Shown: in pieces, positions 47,201 to 54,962 of the stretch
Numbering within the stretch: position 1 is the first letter of the stretch
Layout of the letters: each line of letters begins with the position of its first letter
From: Arenicella chitinivorans
GTDB lineage: Bacteria; Pseudomonadota; Gammaproteobacteria; Arenicellales; Arenicellaceae
Assembly: GCF_014651515.1 (NCBI RefSeq)
Contig: NZ_BMXA01000005.1
Coordinates: 62,001-126,000 of the forward strand
Length of the DNA stretch: 64,000 nt
Reading direction: 5' to 3'
Notes under the pieces: model-generated
The model's input: the letters and a program-made list of their open reading frames with translations, nothing else
Told to the model about the DNA's origin: nothing
The model's database searches: none
Program-made: the position numbers and the translations under genes

Positions 47201-47472
47201 ATACTTTCCATCACTTGCTGCGATTGGCGTTTGATGTCGAGCGATCGATTCAATGCATTGCGCTGACCACGTACGATGATCTCTTCAAGCACTTCATTGG
47301 ACGCACTGTTTTCTGCCTGATCGGCGGTGGATTGCGCATGGCTAAGACTGCTTCCCAACAAGCAGGATGACACAACCAGTGCAATTTTGGTTTTGGTGAA
47401 TTGATTGGCCTTCGCCTGTCGTTCCGGCGATTGGCCGTAACGATTTTTGGCCACGAACTGACTTCGGGTCAT
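44257..47472 (-). CDS. TonB-dependent receptor
   Basis: A 1071-residue outer-membrane receptor of the large Caulobacter/Xanthomonas-type group. A basic N-terminal stretch of ~27 residues precedes the signal peptide, which ends at SHAQ. The TonB-box-like LEEIIVRGQR follows, then the plug domain (KMPDQNVTESLQRLTGIQID) with VRIRGLDQNVTLLNG. A ~900-residue barrel ends in ILGVNFRF with the terminal Phe. The loop DVDGDGISDAQ looks like a calcium-binding motif. It probably imports the substrate for the halogenase, symporter and glucosidase genes downstream; LacI-type operators lie upstream. Confidence 0.95.
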   Translation of the reverse strand: MTRSQFVAKNRYGQSPERQAKANQFTKTKIALVVSSCLLGSSLSHAQSTADQAENSASNEVLEEIIVRGQRNALNRSLDIKRQSQQVMESITADDIGKMPDQNVTESLQRLTGIQIDREGGEGTKVRIRGLDQNVTLLNGETFLTGLEYFQLGEARVEFTNSLEGIPSELLGGVDVFKSPRASLVEGGLGGTINLKTRSPFSIGTDELLLAGNAKLDQGSDSSDAQPSGAVVLGKNWDDTFGAILSITTNNKTVHSDQAQTFSRQSFQVNTLANGQDYIRPGMLYFTDAETERERLGASLTLGWRPNDNWELSADWTHAGLDLDRSSYSVKHDMGVDGSAGLEAAYPFVSGSRGASILTPEEYLAPGLVNHNFAGGSIAHIQQGTFIAGGSEVNTGREMSDVTTDNIRLGAEFDSGGRLTASFDLSHSKADYESEYAFSDSRFSPYGVTTFTGQGDTGWQVVANNDPTPNTGADNTDDLRVWTYSTNGGLPDVRYADEGWLTDSRYLNFKSHWAFGDRVSNEETALRADIELDMDVGRLETLRFGARVADEEVDFVEGHYLADLSRNGAPATFDPSFDPGRGGVGLRATAGYDLGDVDGDGISDAQLFGPYYRYLDAAIGDKCPDATTSSGDPLCEALYGVDFARFGGTSPGVIPWETYSSNPNRAVRINDYFPSGNYQNGLLFDDAARMGNPGEWFQGIAAGAPVDFIEDPLESWVASEQTSAAYFEADFGGAEANWDLNIGVRVIRTETEITFSKASPATERLWSTDTWNGAFRDANLETKKVSYTDVLPSMNFSYDLDDQRKIRINAASVIARPDLQLLGRGFTQDLTRDIGCNCFRFNGGEAGNPDLDPFRADQFDLSYEWYFGDIGLASATFFYKDVESFIASRTVQETQPDQTPGGASTAGVTRPFNGDGGTVQGLELSFQTGFDNGFGLAANFTYSDSETGLESLTRTDLPLPGVSETSYNLIGFYENDVIQARLAYTWRDEYLAPTNTTIGVAGLDLPLSSWFRDYGQWDASFTYNFSDTLALSAEVINITGEEQERYLEWSENFFTYDSQETRYILGVNFRF

Positions 47473-47733
47473 GGTGGTTCTCCTCTGACTAATGTAATTG
47501 TTCTGTAATACCTCTCCTCCAATTGCCTACCGATCAGATTCTTCGAACAGCCTTACTCTCCCTAATTTGAGTCGCTGATCGCGCTTATCTCCAGGCTTGC
47601 GCCGACGCGGTCATCACTTGGCTATTCTCACTGACACTTTAAGTAAGCAACAGAATCAAACTCGACCGATCGCACGACAACAAAACTGAGGACGCACGCT
47701 GCCCGATGTTTGATAGGCGAACCTTACACTAAT

Positions 47734-47760
47734 GGTAAACGTTTTCCAATATGGAAAACG
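47734..47760. promoter_or_regulatory. composite LacI-type operator near the receptor gene
   Basis: GGTAAACGTTTTCC (47734-47747) is a 14-bp near-palindrome centred on CG with one mismatched pair. It overlaps a second inverted repeat: CGTTTTCCA (47740-47748), three bases, then TGGAAAACG (47752-47760), which is perfect. The G-G-x-A-A-x-CG-x-T-T-x-C-C pattern is typical of LacI/GalR operators. On the minus strand it would lie between a weak -35 (TTGGAA) and a weak -10 (TAAGGT), a repressing position. Confidence 0.72.
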
Positions 47761-47886
47761 AACAAAAATTACACTTGACTATATACGCTGACATAAAATT
47801 ATTTTTTTAATTTTATATTCATACACTTATCCGTTACTCTTTACATAAAGATTGACTTAAAAAAATAAAGCCAATCATCCAAAATG

Positions 47887-47898
47887 GTAAACGTTTAC
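47887..47898. promoter_or_regulatory. LacI-type operator upstream of the regulator gene
   Basis: GTAAACGTTTAC is a perfect 12-bp palindrome centred on CG, preceded by TG. It shares its centre with the operator at 47734 and lies 113 bp before the regulator ATG. A TACAAT hexamer at 47920-47925 may be the regulator's -10, which would put this site close to its -35 region. Confidence 0.72.
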
Positions 47899-47938
47899 TG
47901 TAATTTCTCATAGGTTCGGTACAATCGAACCAAAAATA

Positions 47939-47952
47939 GGCAATCGTTTCCC
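47939..47952. promoter_or_regulatory. third LacI-type operator-like site
   Basis: GGCAATCGTTTCCC fits the degenerate pattern GG-x-AA-x-CG-TT-x-x-CC with the outer GG/CC and inner AA/TT conserved. It lies just downstream of the predicted regulator -10, 58 bp before the ATG, and suggests autoregulation. Weaker than the other two. Confidence 0.5.
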
Positions 47953-48010
47953 AAGAAAAAGAATCCTGTTAGAGTGCCGTATTAACACTAGATCGTAGAG
48001 ACAGACACCA

Positions 48011-49039
48011 ATGTCCGATATTGGAATTAAAGAACTCGCACGCATTGCAGGCGTCTCCACCGCCTCGGTTTCCCGTGCACTGAGCAACCCAGAACGGGTC
48101 TCCAAGAAAATGCGGGATCGGGTTCAGGCCGCCGCCAAACGCGTGGGCTACCAACCCAACCGCCTGGGTGCCAGCCTACGCACTTCTCGTTCAGGTAATA
48201 TCGTTGCCATCATTCCCGACATTAGCGATACTTTCAATTCCGGCGTAATTCAATCTTTAGAGCGCGCCGCAGCAGAGCGCGGTTACTCTGTACTATTTGG
48301 CGACACACAGGGAATTCGCGAGCGCGAATTGGTTTATGGTGCCATGGTCCGCTCACGGCAAGCTGATGGCATTATTGTGTTCTCGCATCGCCTGCCTTTT
48401 ACGGCAGAAGAACTGCAATCCGAAAATTTCAAATTACCGCCGCTGGTGAACTCTTGCGAACTCGCGGACTCACCACACATCGACACATCCAATTTGCCCT
48501 GGGTATCGATTGATAATGTCCAGGCTGGACGCGATGCGGTCACACACCTGATCGAATTAGGACATCAGAACATTGCGGTTATCACGGGCGACATTGAATC
48601 CCCCAGCACGGTACAACGACTAGAAGGATATCGATTGGCGCTCAGTGCGGCAGGGATCGCCTACCGCGAAGAGAACGTTTATCAGGGTGCGTACACACTC
48701 GAAGCTGGTGTGCGTATCACCAAGCAAGTCTTGTTAGCCAAACATCGACCCTCAGCAATTTTTTGCATGTCTGACGAAATGGCAATGGGCTGTGTCGCCA
48801 CGTTGAAAGAACACGGTTTCGGAGTACCTGAGGATATGTCCGTCGTAGGCTTCGACGACATTCGCTTTGCGCAGTATTTATCCCCGCCCCTCACCACCAT
48901 CGCGCAGCCGGTGGAAGCCATTGGCCGGACCTGCGCCAACATCCTGATCGATTTAATCGAGGACATTGCGGAACCAGAATCTAAGCACATTTTACCGCAC
49001 AAACTGGTCGTGCGATCCAGCGCGACTACCCCAAGATAA
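48011..49039 (+). CDS. LacI-family transcriptional regulator
   Basis: A 342-residue LacI/GalR-type repressor. The N-terminal helix-turn-helix reads IKELARIAGVSTASVSRALS, and the hinge helix region VGYQPNRLGASLRT follows. The periplasmic-binding-protein-like effector domain has NIVAIIPDISDTFNSGVIQSLE near its start and VVGFDDIRFAQYLSPPLTTI near its end. It is divergent from the receptor-halogenase-symporter-glucosidase genes, and the intergenic region has LacI-type palindromes. It most likely represses that set until a sugar inducer binds; the inducer is unknown. Confidence 0.95.
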   Translation: MSDIGIKELARIAGVSTASVSRALSNPERVSKKMRDRVQAAAKRVGYQPNRLGASLRTSRSGNIVAIIPDISDTFNSGVIQSLERAAAERGYSVLFGDTQGIRERELVYGAMVRSRQADGIIVFSHRLPFTAEELQSENFKLPPLVNSCELADSPHIDTSNLPWVSIDNVQAGRDAVTHLIELGHQNIAVITGDIESPSTVQRLEGYRLALSAAGIAYREENVYQGAYTLEAGVRITKQVLLAKHRPSAIFCMSDEMAMGCVATLKEHGFGVPEDMSVVGFDDIRFAQYLSPPLTTIAQPVEAIGRTCANILIDLIEDIAEPESKHILPHKLVVRSSATTPR

Positions 49040-49112
49040 TAAGGCGACCGACCAACGTGATAAGGTGCTGGCCGATGACCTTTCGTAAACCCTTTTTAGC
49101 TACAACGCGCTT

Positions 49113-50744
49113 TTAAGACTCATCGGCAAACCGATACTCTGCGAATTGCTCACGTAATTTCATTTTGTGGATCTTACCGGTCGCCGTATGCGGCAGCTCG
49201 TCCACGAAGGCAACCTCATTCGGCATCCACCACTTGGCAACTTTACCATCCATAAATTGCAAGATGTCGTCACCAGAAGCCGACGAACCGGCGGTTCGTA
49301 CAATGACCAGCAAGGGGCGCTCATCCCACTTCGGGTGCGCAATACCGATTACCGCAGCCTCGGCCACCTCTGGGTGCGCCACAGCACAGTTCTCCAAGTC
49401 GATCGACGAAATCCACTCGCCGCCAGACTTGATCACGTCCTTGGTGCGGTCAGTAATCATCATGTTGCCATCTGGATTAATACTGGCAACATCACCCGTG
49501 TCAAACCACCCGTCGTCATCCATCGCGGTTTCGGAATGCTTGTAATAGCGCTCGACTACCCAAGGCCCCTTCACCTTTAACGCACCAAATGCAACGCCGT
49601 CCCAGGGCAACTCGTTATTCTTGTCATCGACAATCTTCATCGAGACGCCGAACACCGGTCGGCCCGCACGGACCCTCAGCTTGTCATACTCTTCATCGCT
49701 GTAGTAGTCGCGCGGATGCTTAGGGGCATTAAATGTACCTAGCGGCGCCATTTCAGTCATTCCCCAACCAGTCACGGTGGTTACACCATGATTTTTTTCA
49801 AAGTCATGCATAATGCTCAATGGACATGCAGAGCCACCAACACCTACACGCTCTAATGACGGCACGGTCTTACCGGACTCTTTAAGGTAGTTCAGCAATG
49901 CCAACCACACAGTCGGCACACCGACTGCATACTTTACGCCTTCCTCTTCAATCAAGCGCTGCAAGGTTTCACCGTCACCCATCTTGGACCCTGGAAAGAC
50001 CAGCGTAAAACCAGCCAACGCGGCTGAGTAAGGCATATTCCACGCATTTACATGGAACATCGGAACGATAGGTAAAGCCACGTCATGGGCAGTAAGCCCC
50101 ATACCGTCGCCTAAACAACAAGCGTAAGACTGCAAGACCAACGATCGGTGTGAGTAAAGCACTCCCTTGGGGTTACCCGTCGTACCCGAGGTATAACACA
50201 ATGAACATGCCGTATTTTCATCCAGATCAGGCCAGCGGTAGTCTGAGCCCTCTTGGGCTAACAGGGTTTCATAGCAATACACATTCTCCAGCTTGGTGTC
50301 TGGCATGGTCTCTTCGCTGGCCATCACCACGACGCCTTTGACGTGCGGGATGGAATCCGCAATTGCTTCGATCAGCGGTACGAACATGGGGTCAACCATT
50401 AACAATTGGTCTTCAGCGTGATTAATGATGTACACCAGTTGTTCGGGAAACAAGCGTGGATTAATGGTGTGGCAAACTGAACCACAACAAGCCACACCAT
50501 AGTAGATCTCCATATGGCGGTAATCGTTCCATGCCAGAGTCCCTACCGTTTGGCCTTGCTCGACGCCGAGTCTCTTCAATGCGTTTGCTAGCTGTGCAGC
50601 GCGATCATAACACTCTGACTGGGTGTATTCATGGCGCGGGTTATCGTGCGTAATTGAGACGATTTTACTGTCGCCATTAATGGCACGGCCATGTTTCATT
50701 AGTGCAGTAATGGTCAACTGATCGCCCATCATTAAGCCTTGCAT
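49113..50744 (-). CDS. acyl-CoA synthetase, AlkK/DmdB-like
   Basis: A 543-residue AMP-forming acyl-CoA ligase. It has the P-loop-like motif YTSGTTGNPKGVLYSHR, A5 GWGMTEMAPLG, A7 region DDDGWFDTGDVA, A8 TDRTKDVIKSGGEWIS and the C-terminal Lys in TATGKIHKMKLRE. The text TLAWNDYRHMEIYYGV and HTINPRLFPEQLVYIINHAED is that of the group with medium-chain AlkK and the methylthiopropionyl-CoA ligase DmdB. It therefore activates a fatty acid or methylthiopropionate; which cannot be told. AGGAGGT precedes the ATG at 50744. It stands alone. Confidence 0.92.
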   Translation of the reverse strand: MQGLMMGDQLTITALMKHGRAINGDSKIVSITHDNPRHEYTQSECYDRAAQLANALKRLGVEQGQTVGTLAWNDYRHMEIYYGVACCGSVCHTINPRLFPEQLVYIINHAEDQLLMVDPMFVPLIEAIADSIPHVKGVVVMASEETMPDTKLENVYCYETLLAQEGSDYRWPDLDENTACSLCYTSGTTGNPKGVLYSHRSLVLQSYACCLGDGMGLTAHDVALPIVPMFHVNAWNMPYSAALAGFTLVFPGSKMGDGETLQRLIEEEGVKYAVGVPTVWLALLNYLKESGKTVPSLERVGVGGSACPLSIMHDFEKNHGVTTVTGWGMTEMAPLGTFNAPKHPRDYYSDEEYDKLRVRAGRPVFGVSMKIVDDKNNELPWDGVAFGALKVKGPWVVERYYKHSETAMDDDGWFDTGDVASINPDGNMMITDRTKDVIKSGGEWISSIDLENCAVAHPEVAEAAVIGIAHPKWDERPLLVIVRTAGSSASGDDILQFMDGKVAKWWMPNEVAFVDELPHTATGKIHKMKLREQFAEYRFADES

Positions 50745-51029
50745 ACATACCTCCTAAACCGGTTTGGGGATTTTGGGACTGTTAATCTCAGCCCACTGTT
50801 TTTTATAATCTAGGCATGTTAGCACGGGAAACAAAAGTCTGTGTAGCATCCCCCTGTACGCAAAAATTCGGCGTATTTCTACCCGGTATTGACGCAACAA
50901 ATAGTCCTATATTCAACGCATAGATTTTTGATTGTCCGAAACCAACAGAAACATCAAACTCAAGGCTTTGCAAACGCGGCGATTTGCGCTACCTTCCTCC
51001 CTTTGATCAGGAAGTCCACGATAATCACC

Positions 51030-51452
51030 ATGCCAATAGAAAAATCGCACACACCTGCTGCAGCACCCAAGCCGCTCGAGAACCGTACTTTCGGACTCAT
51101 ATTTGCCGGGATTTTTTTGGTGATTACCTTGTTTCCGTTGCTGAGCGGCAACGCGCCGCGTATGTGGTCGCTCTATGTTTCGGGCGGATTTTCCGCCCTC
51201 GCAATCCTGTTGCCTGTCGCATTGACACCACTGAATTTTGCCTTTCAAAAATTTGGCATGCTGATGCATAAAATCACCAACCCGATCCTTATGGGGCTGG
51301 TGTTTTTTCTCACTGTCTTACCAACCGGGTTGGTACTCAAGGTTTTAGGTAAAGACCCCATGCGTCGCAAACTGGACGCCAATGCAGAAACTTACTGGAT
51401 CAAGCGTGAGCAGCACTTGATCAATAAAGAGTCGTTTGACAACCAGTTTTAA
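51030..51452 (+). CDS. SxtJ-like membrane protein
   Basis: A 140-residue protein with three hydrophobic segments (about 22-42, 46-66 and 85-105) and a polar C-terminus (LDANAETYWIKREQ). The text LENRTFGLIFAGIFLVITLFPLL and the tail YWIKREQ match SxtJ-family proteins, which were named after the saxitoxin cluster and are widely found next to NodU/CmcH carbamoyltransferases. Function is unknown. I chose the ATG at 51030 (MPIEKSH); the frame is open upstream but without family similarity. The DUF5989 gene follows after 86 bp. Confidence 0.82.
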   Translation: MPIEKSHTPAAAPKPLENRTFGLIFAGIFLVITLFPLLSGNAPRMWSLYVSGGFSALAILLPVALTPLNFAFQKFGMLMHKITNPILMGLVFFLTVLPTGLVLKVLGKDPMRRKLDANAETYWIKREQHLINKESFDNQF

Positions 51453-51538
51453 ACCGGGCGTCGGACAGCGCACTACCACCGACTATTGATTAGCGCGCAT
51501 GTCATGCGCCAAGAACATTTACCGTCACGGAGTACACT

Positions 51539-51688
51539 TTGGAATTACTCAGAGAATTATGGAAGTTTATGAAGGTCAGAAAAAAGTTCTGGCTGCTCCC
51601 TATTCTGGTCTTTGCGTTGCTATTAGGCGGCTTGGTGATTTTTGCCCAAGGCTCCTCGCTCGCACCGTTCATTTACACGTTATTCTAA
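51539..51688 (+). CDS. DUF5989-type single-pass membrane microprotein
   Basis: A 49-residue protein that begins at TTG. It reads MELLRELWKFMKVRKKFW followed by a hydrophobic helix (LLPILVFALLLGGLVIFA) and the tail QGSSLAPFIYTLF. The pattern of a basic KFW segment, one helix and an S-x-APFIYTLF end is that of the DUF5989 proteins found between sxtJ-like and carbamoyltransferase genes. GGAG stands six bases before the TTG, and the stop is 9 bp before the carbamoyltransferase ATG. It is easily missed because of its size and start codon. Function unknown; an inner-membrane partner of its neighbours is likely. Confidence 0.82.
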   Translation: MELLRELWKFMKVRKKFWLLPILVFALLLGGLVIFAQGSSLAPFIYTLF

Positions 51689-51697
51689 TTTTAAAGC

Positions 51698-53533
51698 ATG
51701 ATCATTCTGGGAATCTCCGCGTTCTATCACGACAGCGCGGCTGCCATCATTGATGACGAAAAGATCATCGCCGCTGCACAAGAGGAGCGCTTCACGCGAA
51801 TTAAGCATGACAGCGCATTCCCGATTAATGCGGTGGAATACTGTTTGGAAGAAGCGGGAATTACGCTAAACGACGTCGGCAATGTGGTTTTTTTCGAGAA
51901 GCCATTCGTTAAATTCGAGCGCCTTCTCGAAACCTACGTTGCCTTCGCGCCACGTGGCTTTCAATCATTCCGCTCCGCACTTCCCCTGTGGATCAAAGAA
52001 AAGCTGTTTCAGAAGAAAATCATTCGCGAAGCCATGACACATCTTGGCACGGACTACGATTGGGAGCAGCGGCTAAAATTCTCAGAGCACCATTTGAGTC
52101 ATGCCGCCAGCGCCTTTTACCCTTCCCCTTTCGAGGAAGCGATCGTGCTCACATTGGACGGCGTTGGTGAATGGGTGACCACCTCAATGGCAATCGGGCG
52201 CGGTAAACAATTGGAGGTGGTCAAAGAGATTCACTTTCCACACTCACTCGGACTGCTTTATTCGGCTGTCACATACTACACTGGATTTCGTGTCAATTCA
52301 GGCGAATACAAAGTCATGGGGCTTGCACCTTACGGCGACCCTAAATACAAAGACCTTATCCTTGAGCACATTATCGACGTCAAGGAAGATGGCTCGTACC
52401 GGCTAGATCAGAGTTACTTTAACTACTGTACCGGTCTGACTATGACCAACAACAAGTTCGCCAAACTTTTTGGCCGGCCAGCACGTGTCCCGGAAGACGA
52501 ACTTGAACAGTTTCATATGGATGTCGCCGCTTCGGTTCAAGCGGTCACAGAAGAAATTGTGCTCAAACTTGCCAAGTCGCTGGCCGCTGAAACCGGAATC
52601 AGAAATATATGCTTGGCCGGAGGCGTTGCCCTAAACTGCGTGGCCAACGGAAAACTGCAACGTTCGGGGCTGTTTGACGGCGTTTGGATTCAACCTGCCG
52701 CCGGCGATGCTGGTGGCGCATTGGGCGCGGCCCAAGCGTTGGCTCACATCTACCATGATGTACCTCGCACAGCGCATAAAAATGACAATATGCAAGGCAG
52801 CTACCTTGGTAAAGAATTTAGCAATGATGAAATCCGCCAACGCCTGACTGCGTCCGGCGCTCATTTTACCGAGTTCCCTGACGCAGAAGCCATGATCGAT
52901 GCAGCAGCGAACGCCTTGGCTAATGAGCAGGTTCTAGGTTGGTTTCAAGGTCGCATGGAGTTTGGGCCACGTGCGCTTGGCGGGCGTTCTATTCTGGGCG
53001 ACCCTCGCTCACCAGCGATGCAAAAGAACCTCAACCTAAAAATCAAATATCGCGAATCGTTCCGCCCTTTCGCTCCATCGATTCTGGCTGAAAAAGTCCA
53101 TGATTTCTTTGAATTAAACGGTCCCAGCCCGTATATGCTGTTGGTTGATGCGGTACAGAAGAATAAGCGGCTGACGATGACGGACGCACAACAAAAGCTA
53201 TTCGGTATCGACAAACTGAACGTTCCGCGATCTGAGATCCCTGCCGTCACACACGTGGACTACTCAGCACGCATTCAAACCGTTCACAAAGCAACTAACC
53301 CAAAATACCATCAACTGATCAGCGCATTTGAAGCCAAAACCGGATGCCCATTGGTGGTAAATACCAGCTTTAATGTACGCGGCGAACCGATCGTTGGTTC
53401 ACCGGAAGACGCATTCAACTGTTTTATGGGGACCGAAATGGATGTGCTGGCGATTGGTAACTTTGTGTTACACAAGAAAGATCAGAACCCGGATCTCGCA
53501 AAAGACTACAAAAACGAGTTTACATTGGATTAA
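51698..53533 (+). CDS. carbamoyltransferase, NodU/CmcH/SxtI family
   Basis: A 611-residue carbamoyltransferase that transfers a carbamoyl group from carbamoyl phosphate via carbamoyl-AMP to a hydroxyl of a small molecule or glycan. The N-terminal Kae1-like domain starts LGISAFYHDSAAAIIDD and has SEHHLSHAASAFYPSPFEEA with the metal histidines and LCLAGGVALNCVANGKL (one residue variant). The C-terminal domain has FQGRMEFGPRALGGRSILG and NTSFNVRGEPIV. No glycosyltransferase or natural-product genes adjoin it, only the SxtJ-like and DUF5989 genes upstream. Substrate unknown. Confidence 0.94.
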   Translation: MIILGISAFYHDSAAAIIDDEKIIAAAQEERFTRIKHDSAFPINAVEYCLEEAGITLNDVGNVVFFEKPFVKFERLLETYVAFAPRGFQSFRSALPLWIKEKLFQKKIIREAMTHLGTDYDWEQRLKFSEHHLSHAASAFYPSPFEEAIVLTLDGVGEWVTTSMAIGRGKQLEVVKEIHFPHSLGLLYSAVTYYTGFRVNSGEYKVMGLAPYGDPKYKDLILEHIIDVKEDGSYRLDQSYFNYCTGLTMTNNKFAKLFGRPARVPEDELEQFHMDVAASVQAVTEEIVLKLAKSLAAETGIRNICLAGGVALNCVANGKLQRSGLFDGVWIQPAAGDAGGALGAAQALAHIYHDVPRTAHKNDNMQGSYLGKEFSNDEIRQRLTASGAHFTEFPDAEAMIDAAANALANEQVLGWFQGRMEFGPRALGGRSILGDPRSPAMQKNLNLKIKYRESFRPFAPSILAEKVHDFFELNGPSPYMLLVDAVQKNKRLTMTDAQQKLFGIDKLNVPRSEIPAVTHVDYSARIQTVHKATNPKYHQLISAFEAKTGCPLVVNTSFNVRGEPIVGSPEDAFNCFMGTEMDVLAIGNFVLHKKDQNPDLAKDYKNEFTLD

Positions 53534-53554
53534 CAGCCCATAATCCAGCTCACC

Positions 53555-54439
53555 CTAATCCTCTTCGAGCAACAGAAACAGCGCTCCCAGCATGGTCTCC
53601 GCGGGAGCGCTTGCTGGGTCAGCGGCTAAAAAAGTCATACTCAAGTCAGTCGCATTCTGAAATTTCACGAAAAAGCGCTGCAATGCAATATCCAGTGTCA
53701 TAGGATCCCCTGCCGCCGTTGTTGGGTACTGCGCTCCAGGTAAGATTTGTTGGTCACACGCACTGCAACGCAACTTAATATTCCAGCCTCCGATCCCATT
53801 AATCCTTGGCAACCCAAGCATGAACGGCCACGCCGTTTGACCAGTGGCCGCAGTAAACTGGCGTTCAAATACGGGAGGGTTATTAAACGAAGAGCCGGTA
53901 ATCGTCAACGTGATGGCTTCCCCACCTTGTGCAACAAGCCCACCTGGAAAAAGAACACTGCCAGTAAAGAAATCCGCATTTCCTAAGGTAATATTTATTG
54001 CTAGATCCGACGAATTGGCCGGAAAAACTTCCGCGCGAGTCGAATCCACCACGCCAGCGGCGGGTTTCCAAAATCCTTGTGTGGTGGTTTGCAAGTCGAC
54101 GTTACATCCTTGCAAACATTCAAACCCGAGTTTGAACGGTGCATAATTAGCCGGTTGCCCAGGTACAGTGCTGGTCGAGTTCTGTAGATTAAGGCTATAA
54201 AACGTAGAACGGCTGCCCTGAGAGATGGTTGCGACGGTGGCGGGACCAGTACCAAACTCGCCAGCCTCCCCAGTGCTGGTTAACGTGTAGATCCGAAAAA
54301 TTACGTCTGACTGGGTACTCGATACACCATTCGGTAAACTGAAATTACCGCTCAGCGTGTGTGTTTGCGCATGGCTGTTAATAGACACCATAAGTGTAAG
54401 CCAGCCAATAGATTGGATAAAAATACGAAAAGCTTTCAT
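53555..54439 (-). CDS. hypothetical secreted beta-rich protein
   Basis: I do not recognise this family. The 294-residue product has a signal peptide (IFIQSIGWLTLMVSINSHAQ) and a beta-rich, Ser/Thr/Asn-rich mature part. Paired Cys residues stand in FECLQGC and RCSACDQ, suggesting disulfides or a metal site. Two halves look related in pattern (each with a Phe-x-Pro-G or G-x-W-x-x-x-L-x-C stretch), so it may be a two-domain protein. It ends in LLLEED. It lies 133 bp after the putative anti-sigma gene on the same strand and may be a target of the sigma factor, which is inference. Confidence 0.7.
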   Translation of the reverse strand: MKAFRIFIQSIGWLTLMVSINSHAQTHTLSGNFSLPNGVSSTQSDVIFRIYTLTSTGEAGEFGTGPATVATISQGSRSTFYSLNLQNSTSTVPGQPANYAPFKLGFECLQGCNVDLQTTTQGFWKPAAGVVDSTRAEVFPANSSDLAINITLGNADFFTGSVLFPGGLVAQGGEAITLTITGSSFNNPPVFERQFTAATGQTAWPFMLGLPRINGIGGWNIKLRCSACDQQILPGAQYPTTAAGDPMTLDIALQRFFVKFQNATDLSMTFLAADPASAPAETMLGALFLLLEED

Positions 54440-54572
54440 TTGCGCTGAGCGCCCTCCCGGACCCGATTCACTCGACTGTATAGCCGATTCACTCTCACGC
54501 TTCCCTGTTACCCCAAGGCAACGCCTTAATTGAGGCCACCTACCCGTTCACGTCATTAATTTAAGCAGTCAC

Positions 54573-54962
54573 CTACCATTGCGATTGCCCTTTCTCAACC
54601 AACCACCAGGCAAGTACCGACATCGCGGTTACGCCCGCAAGCGCCACCAACCCATGCAATGGCGTCAGCGTAACCGAATTTGGGATCAGACCAACCACAC
54701 CGCTCATTAAGCTATTGAAGTCGATGGTAAAGTACGCAGCCAGAAACCCAAGCAGAATACCGATAAGCTCAATGGAGACTCCGGCTTTGCGTCGTCGCGC
54801 CACCCTAGGCGGCAAAGAGTTGAGCACTTGCTTGGTAAAGTTCTCGCCCTCAAACTGAGGCACTGCGTTACGAGCGTCATTGAATAACGCGTCCAGCTCA
54901 CCAAAGCCCGAGTCGGGTTCATTTGATGTCGCGGAAAACAATTGGTTAAACTCGTTTGTCAT
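54573..54962 (-). CDS. putative anti-sigma factor (membrane)
   Basis: A 129-residue protein whose ATG overlaps the ECF sigma stop by 4 bp. The N-terminal half is soluble and acidic (FGELDALFNDARNAVPQFEG and FTKQVLNSLPPRVARRRK), and two membrane helices follow (about 63-83 and 102-122). No zinc-binding HxxxCxxC motif is present, so it is not a classical ZAS protein. The position directly after the sigma gene, the coupling and the soluble-then-membrane layout suggest it is the cognate anti-sigma factor. That is inference. Confidence 0.7.
   Translation of the reverse strand: MTNEFNQLFSATSNEPDSGFGELDALFNDARNAVPQFEGENFTKQVLNSLPPRVARRRKAGVSIELIGILLGFLAAYFTIDFNSLMSGVVGLIPNSVTLTPLHGLVALAGVTAMSVLAWWLVEKGQSQW

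Larger units (their letters stand above)
47473..48010. other. 538-bp intergenic region between receptor and lacI-type genes
   Basis: No coding sequence is supported. It holds the divergent promoters of the TonB-dependent receptor and the LacI-type regulator and at least three LacI-type palindromes (47734-47760, 47887-47898, 47939-47952). The 47760-47880 part is very A+T-rich, as expected near promoters. Confidence 0.75.

Noticed and set aside
51499-51753. 84-codon frame between the SxtJ-like and carbamoyltransferase genes
   Set aside because: It runs into the carbamoyltransferase gene; the real gene there is the TTG-started DUF5989 frame in another phase.
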